Shown here: one piece after another, positions 36,225-44,669 of the stretch
How positions within the stretch are numbered: position 1 is the stretch's first letter
Layout: every line of letters starts with the position of its first letter
Notes under the pieces: model-generated
What the model was told of the DNA's origin: nothing
Databases searched by the model: none
The model's input: the letters and a program-made list of their open reading frames with translations, nothing else
Translations under genes and position numbers: made by a program
From: Bacillus thuringiensis
GTDB lineage: Bacteria; Bacillota; Bacilli; Bacillales; Bacillaceae_G
NCBI RefSeq assembly: GCF_022095615.2
Contig: NZ_CP155559.1
Span: 3,035,501-3,099,500, forward strand
Direction of reading: 5' to 3'
DNA length: 64,000 nucleotides

Positions 36225-36701
36225 TTATTTCGTTATCTCACCAAACTGTGCTCTCGTCACTTTCGCCAAGTCATTTACATTCAGCTCAATTTGTGTACCA
36301 ATCTTCCCGCCACTTACAATGATTGTTTCAAGCGATTGAGCAGTCGCATCAATACATGTTGAAAATAACTTCTTCATTCCGACTGGTGAACAACCACCGC
36401 GAATGTATCCTGACACTTTCGTAATATCTTTAACAGGAATCATTTCAATCTTCTTTTCACTTACTGCTTTTGCAGCAGCTTTTAAATTTAGCTCTTCATC
36501 TACCGGGATGATAAACACGTGATAATTTTTACTATTCCCTTGAGCGATTAACGTTTTATATACTTCTCTCACTTCACGTCCAATTTTCTCAGCTACTGAT
36601 ACACCATCAATTTTTCCGTCTTCCGGATCATATGACATCATCGAATATTCGATCTTTTCTTTATCTAATATTCGCATCGCATTTGTTTTATCTTTTTTCA
36701 T
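36225..36701 (-). CDS. ybaK: Cys-tRNA(Pro)/Cys-tRNA(Cys) deacylase YbaK
   Basis: 158 residues: MKKDKTNAMRILDKEKIEY opening, VYKTLIAQG with the catalytic-site Lys of YbaK, and GGCSPVGMKKLFSTCID plus IIVSGGKIGTQIELN. This is the YbaK/EbsC editing domain, which removes Cys wrongly charged on tRNA(Pro). AAGGAGAG upstream. It is divergent from the His-leader/hisS unit, so two translation-related genes share this region. Confidence 0.92.
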   Translation of the reverse strand: MKKDKTNAMRILDKEKIEYSMMSYDPEDGKIDGVSVAEKIGREVREVYKTLIAQGNSKNYHVFIIPVDEELNLKAAAKAVSEKKIEMIPVKDITKVSGYIRGGCSPVGMKKLFSTCIDATAQSLETIIVSGGKIGTQIELNVNDLAKVTRAQFGEITK

Positions 36702-36862
36702 AGCGCTCTCCTTAAAAGGTTATTTCATATTATTAAGTTTTATTATACACTCTTTTCCATTTCTCCTACATAACTTCACGTATATTTCAAAACTAAAAAT
36801 ATTGATAATTCAAAAATCATCTGATATAATTTGGAAAAACTTATGTTAAGGAGAGATTTGTC

Positions 36863-36907
36863 ATGCGAAATGTTAATACTTCTTTCCAACTTCATCATCA
36901 TACGTAA
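36863..36907 (+). CDS. Histidine leader peptide
   Basis: 14 codons, MRNVNTSFQLHHHT, stop TAA. AAGGAGAG lies 7 bases upstream. Three consecutive CAT codons at 36893-36901 near the end, followed by alternative hairpins and a terminator ahead of a histidyl-tRNA synthetase, mark it as a ribosome-stalling sensor of charged tRNA(His). Confidence 0.85.
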   Translation: MRNVNTSFQLHHHT

Positions 36908-36918
36908 TGCCGTGTATC

Positions 36919-37018
36919 CGAAGAAAAATTTTTCTTCGTGGGTACAGGGCTTTTCCTGTTGACCCACGAAGCGTTCATAAAGCTATGTGGGTATTTTTAT
37001 ACCTGCATAGCTTTTTTT
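36919..37018 (+). promoter_or_regulatory. Histidine attenuator (mutually exclusive hairpins and terminator)
   Basis: Segments: A CGAAGAAAAA (36919-36928), B TTTTTCTTCGTGGGT (36929-36943), C ACCCACGAAG (36962-36971), D GCTATGTGGGTAT (36982-36994), E ATACCTGCATAGC (36999-37011) then TTTTTTT. A can pair with the first part of B; B with C; C with D; D with E (terminator). A ribosome stalled at the His codons leaves A free, so A:B and C:D form and transcription continues. A ribosome reaching the stop covers A, so B:C and D:E form and transcription ends. Confidence 0.85.
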
Positions 37019-37040
37019 AATTTAAAAAGGAGTGATTACA

Positions 37041-38318
37041 ATGGAAATGAAAAATGTAAAAGGAACGAAAGACTATTTACCAGAGGAACAAGTGTTGCGA
37101 AATAAAATGAAAAGAACTTGTGAAGACACGTTTGAACGATACGGATGTAAACCGTTAGAAACACCAACGTTAAATATGTATGAGCTTATGTCTTACAAGT
37201 ACGGCGGTGGTGATGAAATATTAAAAGAAATATATACGCTTCAGGATCAAGGAAAACGCGACCTTGCCTTACGTTATGATTTAACAATTCCATTCGCAAA
37301 AGTCGTAGCAATGAATCCGAACATCCGCCTTCCTTTTAAGCGGTATGAAATTGGAAAAGTCTTTCGAGATGGACCAATTAAACAAGGAAGATTTCGTGAG
37401 TTCATTCAATGTGACGTTGATATAGTCGGTGTAGAATCAGTCATGGCAGAAGCGGAACTTATGAGCATGGCGTTTGAACTGTTCCGAACGTTAAACTTAG
37501 AAGTAACGATCCAATATAATAACCGAAAATTGTTAAATGGTATTCTCGAGTCCATTAACATCCCTACTGAACGAACAAGTGACGTCATTTTATCATTAGA
37601 CAAAATCGAAAAGATTGGGATTAATGGTGTACGAAAAGATGTGTTAGAGCGCGGAATTTCTGAAGAAATGGCTGATACGATATGTAATACCGTTTTATCT
37701 TGTCTAGAGCTTACAATTGCTGACTTTAAAGACGCTTTCAATACTCCACTCGTTGCTGATGGAGTAAACGAATTACAACAATTACAGCAATATTTAATCG
37801 CTCTTGGAATAAATGAGAATGCTATATTCAATCCATTTTTAGCGCGAGGACTTACAATGTACACAGGCACCGTATATGAAATCTTTCTAAAAGACGGCTC
37901 AATTACATCCAGCATTGGTAGCGGCGGTCGATACGATAATATTATTGGGGCATTCCGTGGTGATAATATAAGCTATCCAACAGTCGGTATTTCATTCGGT
38001 TTAGACGTTATTTATACAGCACTATCGCAGAAAGAAACGATATCATCTACAGCGGATGTATTTATCATCCCACTCGGGACAGAATTACAATGCTTACAAA
38101 TTGCCCAGCAATTACGTGCTACCACTTCCTTAAAAGTTGAACTCGAACTAGCAGGCCGCAAATTAAAACGTGCCCTTAATTATGCAAATAAAGAGAATAT
38201 CCCTTATGTGCTTATTATTGGGGAAGAAGAACTTAGTACAGAAACCGTTATGCTGCGGAATATGAAGGAAGGTAGTGAAGTGAAGGTTCCCCTTTCTTCT
38301 TTAAATAGTTATTTATAA
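37041..38318 (+). CDS. hisS: Histidyl-tRNA synthetase, attenuator-controlled paralog
   Basis: 425 residues starting MEMKNVKGTKDYLPEEQ; AAAGGAG is 7 bases upstream. Class II motif 2 is RYEIGKVFRDGPIKQGRFRE, and the His-binding motifs LARGLTMYTGTVYE and GSGGRYDNIIG are present. Motif 3 is GISFGLDV. A C-terminal anticodon-binding domain spans about 330-425. The catalytic motifs suggest an active enzyme rather than the HisZ regulator. It is monocistronic with a terminator. Confidence 0.93.
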   Translation: MEMKNVKGTKDYLPEEQVLRNKMKRTCEDTFERYGCKPLETPTLNMYELMSYKYGGGDEILKEIYTLQDQGKRDLALRYDLTIPFAKVVAMNPNIRLPFKRYEIGKVFRDGPIKQGRFREFIQCDVDIVGVESVMAEAELMSMAFELFRTLNLEVTIQYNNRKLLNGILESINIPTERTSDVILSLDKIEKIGINGVRKDVLERGISEEMADTICNTVLSCLELTIADFKDAFNTPLVADGVNELQQLQQYLIALGINENAIFNPFLARGLTMYTGTVYEIFLKDGSITSSIGSGGRYDNIIGAFRGDNISYPTVGISFGLDVIYTALSQKETISSTADVFIIPLGTELQCLQIAQQLRATTSLKVELELAGRKLKRALNYANKENIPYVLIIGEEELSTETVMLRNMKEGSEVKVPLSSLNSYL

Positions 38319-38321
38319 TAC

Positions 38322-38350
38322 GAACCACCCTCGTTTGGGTGGTTTTTCTA
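38322..38350 (+). terminator. Terminator of hisS
   Basis: ACCACCC-TCGTTT-GGGTGGT then TTTT. Confidence 0.9.
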
Positions 38351-38480
38351 TTTTAAAGATAAGGAAACAATTAGTTTACATAAAATAATTATATTCCACT
38401 AAAAACCACAAGTATTTAATATCCAATCATCTATTATCTTTGGTAATATATACATATGAATGATTTTAGGAGGATTTACT

Positions 38481-38792
38481 TTGAAAATTTACATACAATC
38501 ACTAAAGTGGACCACAGGGATCTATCATCTTTTCTTACTTCCTTGTTATTATTTATTTCCAAGTCTTGTTAACCTAAATGGGATACCTTTACTACTATTG
38601 ATTGCTTTACATATCACTACTATTTTATTATCTAAAAAAGAAGGCATGAATACGTACCCTCATTATATCGGTATTATCGTTACTCTCGTTGCCTTCTTTC
38701 CTTATATAGACATCGTTCTACATATGATAGCAGCCGTTTTCCTTTTATTAGATGCTATTTCTACGAACACAAAAGAAGTGTATGAATCATAG
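38481..38792 (+). CDS. Small membrane protein, TTG start
   Basis: 103 residues; AGGAGG is 7 bases before TTG 38481 (LKIYIQSLKWTTGIYHLF). Four hydrophobic segments cover most of the chain, ending in ISTNTKEVYES. No family recognised. The 268 bases after it hold no clear gene; a 28-codon hydrophobic minus-strand frame there lacks a good ribosome site. Confidence 0.65.
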   Translation: MKIYIQSLKWTTGIYHLFLLPCYYLFPSLVNLNGIPLLLLIALHITTILLSKKEGMNTYPHYIGIIVTLVAFFPYIDIVLHMIAAVFLLLDAISTNTKEVYES

Positions 38793-39060
38793 CAGGTTGA
38801 ACAATTTAAATTTGCGGCCATCCTTCAATAGCTATTACAGAAATCACTTGATATAAAAGTGGATATTCTTAATCTTTCTATAATAAAATGTCCAAACCAA
38901 ATGGCATAAAACCTACGCCTAAGAAAAGATGACTCAGCAGTGCAATAATGTTATTTCTTAACATTACTTCTCATCCGGTTCTCTTTATACTACATGTTTT
39001 CCAACCCCACTAACAATTCAAGAAAAATCCATAGCCGTCTCTACTATAGCACTTTACCTA

Positions 39061-39441
39061 TTAACTATTATTTTTCGTATTCCTACTCTCCAAAACTTTC
39101 TCCATATTATGAGTTGCCCATTCCATCATTAATAGAATCATTGGACGAAGTGATTCACCAAGCTCGGTTAACGAATATTCTACTTTTGGAGGCACTTCAC
39201 GGTACACTTCACGATGTATGATACCATCTGCTTCGAGTTCTCTAAGCTGCAGTGTTAACATTCTTTGTGTGATATTAGGTTTTAATCTTTTTAATTCATT
39301 AAACCTCTTTGTACCATCTAATAAATGATACAAAATAACCCCTTTCCATTTCCCTCCAATGACCTCGACCATCGCTTCCACTGGACAAGAATATTTATTT
39401 AAAAATGGGTAATTTATATTATTTTCGTTTGAACAATCCAT
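39061..39441 (-). CDS. HxlR-family transcriptional regulator
   Basis: 126 residues. [23 protein letters not shown] is the HxlR signature including the Cys that senses aldehydes or oxidants in some members. The winged helix continues with [20 protein letters not shown] and [12 protein letters not shown]. Divergent from the nitroreductase gene, with an inverted repeat between them, so it probably controls that gene. Confidence 0.92.
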   Translation of the reverse strand: MDCSNENNINYPFLNKYSCPVEAMVEVIGGKWKGVILYHLLDGTKRFNELKRLKPNITQRMLTLQLRELEADGIIHREVYREVPPKVEYSLTELGESLRPMILLMMEWATHNMEKVLESRNTKNNS

Positions 39442-39462
39442 AATAAATCCCTTCCCTTACCA

Positions 39463-39484
39463 ATAGTATCTTTTTTGATACTAT
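39463..39484. promoter_or_regulatory. Probable HxlR operator
   Basis: ATAGTATC, six T, GATACTAT: a perfect inverted repeat in the intergenic region between hxlR-type and nitroreductase genes. Confidence 0.6.
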
Positions 39485-39570
39485 ACCACATAAATGTGCG
39501 TACTTGTATCTATGTTACTTTAAAAATATAATTTACTTACAAAAATAAATTAACGAAAAGAGGAACTTTT

Positions 39571-40251
39571 ATGACAAATACAAAACAAATTACAAAAGAG
39601 AAAATTATGGAGGCTTTTCATTTCAGACATGCATGTAAAGAGTTCGATCCTATGCACAAAATTTCAGAAGAGGATTTTACATTTATTTTAGAAACAGGCA
39701 GATTATCTCCTTCTTCTTTTGGATATGAACCTTGGAAATTTGTTGTCGTGCAAAATAAAGAATTAAGAGAAAAACTACAACCGTATTCATGGGGCGCTGG
39801 TGGGCAACTTGCAACAGCAAGTCACTTTGTCATTGTTCTTTCAAGAAACATTAAAGATATGCATTATGATGCAGAGTATATTAAATATATGATGAACGAT
39901 ATTATTGGATTGCCTGAAGACACTCAAAAAATTAGATATGAATTCTTCAAAAAGTTCCAGGAAACAGATTTTAACTTATTACAATCCGATCGTGCTGTAT
40001 TTGATTGGGCATCTAAGCAATCTTATATTGCTTTAGGTAATATGATGACGAGTGCAGCTCAAATTGGCATTGATTCTTGTCCAATAGAAGGATTTGATAA
40101 AGAGAAAGTAGATTCTTTACTTCGTCAAGAAGGCATTATACAGGGCGATAATCTTGAAGTATCTGTTATGGTTGCCTTTGGTTACCGTAAAGAAGAGCCA
40201 AAGCGTGATAAAACAAGACAGACTACGGATACAATTGTTGAATGGATTTAG
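39571..40251 (+). CDS. NAD(P)H-dependent nitroreductase (YfkO-like)
   Basis: 226 residues. FHFRHACKEFDP (FMN phosphate-binding R-H/R motif), LSPSSFGYEPWKFVVV and a late CPIEGFDKEKV plus VAFGYRKEEPKRDKTR mark the FMN-dependent nitroreductase family. It reduces quinones or nitro compounds with NAD(P)H. GAGGAAC upstream. Likely induced through the HxlR regulator when electrophiles are present. Confidence 0.9.
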   Translation: MTNTKQITKEKIMEAFHFRHACKEFDPMHKISEEDFTFILETGRLSPSSFGYEPWKFVVVQNKELREKLQPYSWGAGGQLATASHFVIVLSRNIKDMHYDAEYIKYMMNDIIGLPEDTQKIRYEFFKKFQETDFNLLQSDRAVFDWASKQSYIALGNMMTSAAQIGIDSCPIEGFDKEKVDSLLRQEGIIQGDNLEVSVMVAFGYRKEEPKRDKTRQTTDTIVEWI

Positions 40252-40415
40252 TAACATAGCACGCAAAAAATAATGCTCCTTATAGCTGGATACCCATACT
40301 AAAGAAGAATCAGTTGTTTTTCTTTAGTATGAATTTGGTTTTTCATGGAAAGATATGTTAGTATGTATACAGTTTGAGTGCTCTATTTTTAGAGTCGAAC
40401 AGGAGGAGAATGAAT

Positions 40416-40691
40416 ATGTCTGATATTGAAGTTGGCGAAGTGTTTACTCTTAGTGATGAGAATAATGAGGATCAGGAAGTAGAAGTACTTGGAGCGATGG
40501 ATGTCGAAGGTGCAGAATATATTGCAGTTGCCTTTGTTGAAGATATCCAAACAGAAACTGAGGAAGACATTGATATCTTCTTTTTAAAAGTAGAAGAAGA
40601 TAATGAGTTTTCATACATTGAAAATGACGAAGAGTTTGACAAAGTATCTGCTGCTTTTGATAAGATTTTGGATGAGCAAGAGCAAGATTAA
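40416..40691 (+). CDS. DUF1292 acidic protein
   Basis: 91 residues starting MSDIEVGEVFTLSDENNED, with AGGAGGAG before 40416; an in-frame ATG at 40374 is rejected. Very acidic, with the DUF1292 pattern EVLGAMDVEGAEYIAV...EEDIDIFFLKVEED. B. subtilis YrzB is a relative of unknown function. Followed by a terminator at 40704-40738. Confidence 0.85.
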   Translation: MSDIEVGEVFTLSDENNEDQEVEVLGAMDVEGAEYIAVAFVEDIQTETEEDIDIFFLKVEEDNEFSYIENDEEFDKVSAAFDKILDEQEQD

Positions 40692-40703
40692 TATGAATGA
40701 AAA

Positions 40704-40738
40704 ACACGAGGGGGATGCATATCCGCCCTCTTTTTTAT
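40704..40738 (+). terminator. Terminator between DUF1292 and pyruvate kinase genes
   Basis: GAGGGggatgcatatccgCCCTC then TTTTTT. Confidence 0.75.
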
Positions 40739-40741
40739 TCA

Positions 40742-41800
40742 TCAATCACCGAAAGATCTATGCAGTAATTCCAGTACTTCTTTCATCACAAAAGGCCCGT
40801 CTTTTTTCACATGCTCCGCAAATTCAGAAACGAGACGTAATGTTTTTACACTTTCAATTGGATGCTCGCCTGATGCACTTTCAGCAGAAAGCATAACTGC
40901 ATTCGTTCCGTCCAGTACAGCTTGAAACACATCAGTCACCTCAGCCCTTGTTGGAATAGAATGATCTACCATTGATTGAAGCATTTGTGTCGCTGTAATA
41001 ACATATGTATTCGTTCGATTACATTCCTGAATCATCATTTTCTGCAAGAGCGGAATAAATTGATACGGCAACTCTACTCCTAAATCCCCCCTTGCAATCA
41101 TAATTCCGTCTGCTTCTTTACATATATCTTGAAAATTCTCGATGGCTTCCATCGTTTCTATTTTGGCAATTACATTAGGTGATGTTTCTTTGTACTGTTG
41201 TATATAATCTCGTATTTCTTTTATATGACTAGGTTTCCGTACGAAAGAACATGCGATAAAATCAATATCCTCTGCTAAAAGAAACTGAATATCTTTTTTA
41301 TCTTTCTCTGTAATGGCTGGTAAACTAACGATTGCCCCAGGTAAGTTCACCCCTTTATGAGATGAGATATTACCACCTGTTTTGACCTTTGTTTCTATTT
41401 TATCCGCACTTACCGTTTCAACAATTAACTCAACTTCTCCATCATTAATTAAAATTCTACTGCCAACTTTCACGTCATTCCCAATTCCTTCATAATCAAC
41501 ACTTGCTTCTCTATTGCTCCCTGTAACTGGTTGCGTATGTAAAATAAAAGAATCTCCCGCCTGAAGTGTAATTTGTTCTCCTTTTACTTCACCTAACCTT
41601 ATTTTAGGACCTTGTACATCGCCTAAAATTTTAATAGAATCGTCTAACGATTTCACTAAACGAATAATATCTTTATGACTTTCATGCGTGCCATGTGATA
41701 AATTCAACCGCACTATTTTCATACCATTGTTTATTAACTGCGCTAACGTTTCTTTATTATTACTTGCTGGCCCAATTGTACAAACTCGATCGATTGTCAT
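40742..41800 (-). CDS. Short pyruvate kinase paralog lacking the C-terminal domain
   Basis: 352 residues starting MTIDRVCTIGPASNNK. The A/B-barrel motifs of pyruvate kinase are all present: RLNLSHG, GDVQGPKIRLGE, the Lys in VIAKIETME, DGIMIARGDLGVELP, TATQMLQSM and PTRAEVTDVFQAVLDGTNAVMLSAESA. The chain stops after the barrel; the usual enzyme has 470-585 residues with a C-terminal allosteric domain. It should convert phosphoenolpyruvate and ADP to pyruvate and ATP, if active, without normal allosteric control. No glycolytic gene is next to it. Confidence 0.9.
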   Translation of the reverse strand: MTIDRVCTIGPASNNKETLAQLINNGMKIVRLNLSHGTHESHKDIIRLVKSLDDSIKILGDVQGPKIRLGEVKGEQITLQAGDSFILHTQPVTGSNREASVDYEGIGNDVKVGSRILINDGEVELIVETVSADKIETKVKTGGNISSHKGVNLPGAIVSLPAITEKDKKDIQFLLAEDIDFIACSFVRKPSHIKEIRDYIQQYKETSPNVIAKIETMEAIENFQDICKEADGIMIARGDLGVELPYQFIPLLQKMMIQECNRTNTYVITATQMLQSMVDHSIPTRAEVTDVFQAVLDGTNAVMLSAESASGEHPIESVKTLRLVSEFAEHVKKDGPFVMKEVLELLHRSFGD

Positions 41801-42042
41801 TTTTATCACCATCCTTTTTTAAATAAGTTTCCCACATAACCTTAAAAATAACAGAGCTCATGAAATGAATAGATTTAAATTTACACGAACTTCATAAAGT
41901 TAAACCTGTTTCCCTTGCTAGCTAAGCATTAGAAGAGATATTCGATTTTTTACAAATGAAGAAATGTTGGATCAAAAGTAAAAGAAAAGTTAAGTATGGG
42001 ACAAGTTATTGAGAGTTTCAAAATTTTCCTATATTGTATGAA

Positions 42043-42058
42043 TTGAGTTCGAACTCAA
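42043..42058. promoter_or_regulatory. Perfect 16-bp palindrome upstream of a secreted-protein gene
   Basis: TTGAGTTCGAACTCAA, 24 bases before the start of the following gene; candidate operator. The rest of 41801-42042 shows no gene. Confidence 0.45.
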
Positions 42059-42082
42059 AAATTTTAAAAGGTGGGAAAATTA

Positions 42083-42559
42083 GTGAATATGAAAAAATCT
42101 TTAGCGGTGACAACTTTAGGGTTAGCGGTTTTAGGTTTTGGTTTTACTAATCACGCAAGTGCTTCAGAGGTGGGTGCTGCAGACAAGCAGCCTGTTTTAG
42201 TTGACTATGATACAGTTCAATCAACAAAAGCATCTACTGTTCCTAGTTTGGTTGTTGCAGCTGCACCTAAGAATGACTCTAACATTAGCGTGTATACTCC
42301 CTTTTTCGGTAACCCCTATGCAGTTGCTAAATCGAAATCAACTACGACCGAAGACTATATTTATGCAAAAGCAAGAACTTTCAATGGCGACGGATCATTA
42401 GTGAATACGAAAAGTAATAGTGCAAAAAACTCAACTTATGTAAGTGCTACAGCGACCAACACAAGTGTTTATTATGGAGATGGTTATGCTATTGGTAATC
42501 ATACCTATAAATTGAATGGTTATAATGATGTGAATCACGAAACAAAAGCTTCCTGGTAA
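42083..42559 (+). CDS. Secreted hypothetical protein
   Basis: 158 residues from GTG 42083 (AAGGTGG 8 bases upstream); the frame from 42071 begins inside the ribosome site. Signal peptide about 1-28 (LAVLGFGFTNHASAS/E). The mature part is Ser/Thr/Asn/Tyr-rich with an expected beta structure (YIYAKARTFNGDGSLVNTK, GYAIGNHTYKLNGYND). No family recognised. Own terminator. Confidence 0.7.
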   Translation: MNMKKSLAVTTLGLAVLGFGFTNHASASEVGAADKQPVLVDYDTVQSTKASTVPSLVVAAAPKNDSNISVYTPFFGNPYAVAKSKSTTTEDYIYAKARTFNGDGSLVNTKSNSAKNSTYVSATATNTSVYYGDGYAIGNHTYKLNGYNDVNHETKASW

Positions 42560-42566
42560 GAAAGAG

Positions 42567-42602
42567 AAAAAAGATATGCATCTTGCATATCTTTTTTCTC
42601 TT
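42567..42602 (+). terminator. Terminator after the secreted-protein gene
   Basis: AAAAAAGATATGCA...TGCATATCTTTTTT. Confidence 0.85.
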
Positions 42603-42630
42603 ATATTTTAAATATATTGAGGTGCTATTT

Positions 42631-43569
42631 ATGAAACAAATGTATATTATTATCAGCGTTGTACTTATTTCGTTACTTATAATTTATGTTTTGTTCCATA
42701 CTTCAATCATACAACCACATACACCTTCTAAAGAAAATAAGAGAGCGCAACAAACCAACACTATTTCTTACGGATTGAAGGATAATCAAGGCCAACATAT
42801 TAACAATGGCAGTCAAATTACTAATAAGAATAATAATATTAACGTAGTATTATCATTCGTACATAGCATCGATGAAAAACGAAAATATGCATTAATTGTT
42901 CTAGAAGATTACGAACAAAAACCTTTTATAATAGAAGATACTGCAAATGAAACATCATACTATTCTTTCGATATGCAACCAAATAGCTCAATTACTACGA
43001 AAATCTCTTTACCCACTTCTCCTAATGCAAGTGAATTAGCCTTTTTAATAATTAAAAAACCTGAATATAAGTTAAAAGATAATGACTTAAATAAAGCAGC
43101 TATATTAGAAGAGATTTTAAGTATGCGCTACTCAATAAATCCCTCTCAGGAAGAAAGTGAAAAAATAAAATTCACCCCTATAGATTCAAATACTATTTTA
43201 AAAGATGGTCTTTATGAACCATTATTTGTTACGAACAATGAAGAAAAATTACAAACGGTATTTTCTGAAAGAGAAGGTAAAAAATTAACTCTATCTAACG
43301 GTAATGAAACAAAAGATGAAATGACTTATGCGATCGTGGCCTTTAAAGATTGGGAACAAGTTCAAATATTTAATAATAAAAAAGTCCTTTATACTGCAGT
43401 CGCACCTGAAACGAGACAAATTTTCAATTTCACATTACCTTCAGTGGATCAGGAAAGTAATTTTCAACTAGTTGCATTCCCATTTCCTTATAAAGTACGT
43501 GAAGATCATTATGTAAGTCAACAAGCATACGGTTCATTTCGTATCGTAGTTGAAAATGAAAATAAATAG
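42631..43569 (+). CDS. Membrane-anchored extracellular protein, unknown
   Basis: 312 residues starting MKQMYIIISVVLISLLIIYV (TTGAGGTG upstream; the earlier frame to 42583 lies in the preceding terminator). One N-terminal anchor, then about 285 extracellular residues. Two similar halves are suggested by NINVVLSFVHSIDEKRKYAL...PFIIEDT and EMTYAIVAFKDWEQVQIF...VLYTAVAP, both followed by a Phe-rich strand. No family recognised. Confidence 0.7.
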   Translation: MKQMYIIISVVLISLLIIYVLFHTSIIQPHTPSKENKRAQQTNTISYGLKDNQGQHINNGSQITNKNNNINVVLSFVHSIDEKRKYALIVLEDYEQKPFIIEDTANETSYYSFDMQPNSSITTKISLPTSPNASELAFLIIKKPEYKLKDNDLNKAAILEEILSMRYSINPSQEESEKIKFTPIDSNTILKDGLYEPLFVTNNEEKLQTVFSEREGKKLTLSNGNETKDEMTYAIVAFKDWEQVQIFNNKKVLYTAVAPETRQIFNFTLPSVDQESNFQLVAFPFPYKVREDHYVSQQAYGSFRIVVENENK

Positions 43570-43589
43570 GATTTTACAAAAAATATAAA

Positions 43590-43616
43590 AAAGCCTACTC
43601 ACACAAGTAGGCTTTT
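43590..43616. terminator. Bidirectional terminator
   Basis: AAAAGCCTACT-cacaca-AGTAGGCTTTT between convergent genes. Confidence 0.85.
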
Positions 43617-43620
43617 GAAA

Positions 43621-44331
43621 CTACGAAAGTTTCGTTAATAACTGATTTAAATCTTTTTTCGTTTTCGTCGTTAACGACTTCATTTTAGTAACATCAATCT
43701 TTTCCTTCTCCGCTCCTACAATTAACGGATACATACTTTGTCCGATTGTTTTATATTCAGCTGGATGTGATGCTTCTAACTCTTTCTCGATTACATCCCA
43801 CTTTTCATTAATTTGTTTACCAAGTTTATTTACTGTTTCTAATTTAGGATTTGCAGCTAATTGCTTGTCTAAGCTTTCAATTAATGCAGCAACTTCTTTA
43901 ACATTTGTTTTCACAGCTACGCTTTTCTTCGGATCTTTCGTTGTTTTTCCGTTTGAGTTTGTACTTGTACTTTGATCTGTTGTTTTTCCGCTAGTCGTTT
44001 GGTCATTCGTTTTTCCTGTCGTTTCTTTTTCTTTTGTTTTCACACCCTCATTTTGAGTTGAAGTTTTACCATTACTTTCTGTTCCTGATGATTCTTTCGT
44101 ATTTTTTGCATCTTTATCTGTTTTTTCATTTGAAGAAGTATTTGTTTCTTTTTCATTATCTTTCGTTGTTTTTGACGTCTCATCTGCACTTGTCGTTTTT
44201 GCTTCTCCTTCATTTTGCGCTGTTACTTGTTCTTTCTTTTCTTTCTCTTTATCTGCTGAAGGACTACAAGCTGCCATAGTAAGCATTGTACCAATTGTTA
44301 TCGATGCGATAGCGACCTTTTTCATTTTCAT
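43621..44331 (-). CDS. Lipoprotein with Thr/Lys/Glu-rich spacer
   Basis: 236 residues starting MKMKKVAIASITIGTMLTMA; the lipobox MAAC gives lipidation at Cys22. The frame open to 44472 is rejected because AGGGGG is 6 bases before 44331. A spacer of about 110 residues is low-complexity Thr, Ser, Lys, Asn and Glu. The C-terminal 95 residues are helical (EVAALIESLDKQLAANPKLE...LTTKTKKDLNQLLTKLS). Unknown function. Confidence 0.8.
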   Translation of the reverse strand: MKMKKVAIASITIGTMLTMAACSPSADKEKEKKEQVTAQNEGEAKTTSADETSKTTKDNEKETNTSSNEKTDKDAKNTKESSGTESNGKTSTQNEGVKTKEKETTGKTNDQTTSGKTTDQSTSTNSNGKTTKDPKKSVAVKTNVKEVAALIESLDKQLAANPKLETVNKLGKQINEKWDVIEKELEASHPAEYKTIGQSMYPLIVGAEKEKIDVTKMKSLTTKTKKDLNQLLTKLS

Positions 44332-44515
44332 ATAAATCCCCCTATGTTTATATAATTTATCCTCCCCTTTACGATTCGATTTCCCCTTAAAAAATCCCTT
44401 TTCATATGAATTACCATCTTTCCGACAGTAATCTTCATAATAATACGTACAAAAACTGATAAAACAATTCAAATATTCGAGTTTCTTCTACTTCATTTTT
44501 CTTCTCTCTAACAAA

Positions 44516-44572
44516 AGAAAAAGAGTATATTGTCACATGAAGAATTACTATCTTCATATGACGATATACTCT
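44516..44572 (-). terminator. Terminator after the SDR gene
   Basis: GAGTATATCGTCATATGAAGA pairs (two mismatches) with its complement across a short loop, then TTTTTC on the minus strand. Confidence 0.75.
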
Positions 44573-44669
44573 CCTATCAAATTTTTATCTTTCTTGACAT
44601 TTTATTTATACAAAAAAATAAAATTTTCTTTTATTTTTTTGTTTCTCAACAATTGTTAACATAATATAT

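Noticed and set aside
36776..36967. 63-codon minus-strand frame overlapping the His leader
   Set aside because: Antisense to the attenuator; no ribosome site; the attenuator explains the region fully.
38878..38964. 28-residue hydrophobic minus-strand frame (MLRNNIIALLSHLFLG start)
   Set aside because: Plausible small membrane peptide, but only a weak GAGAAG site and no supporting context; not enough to call.
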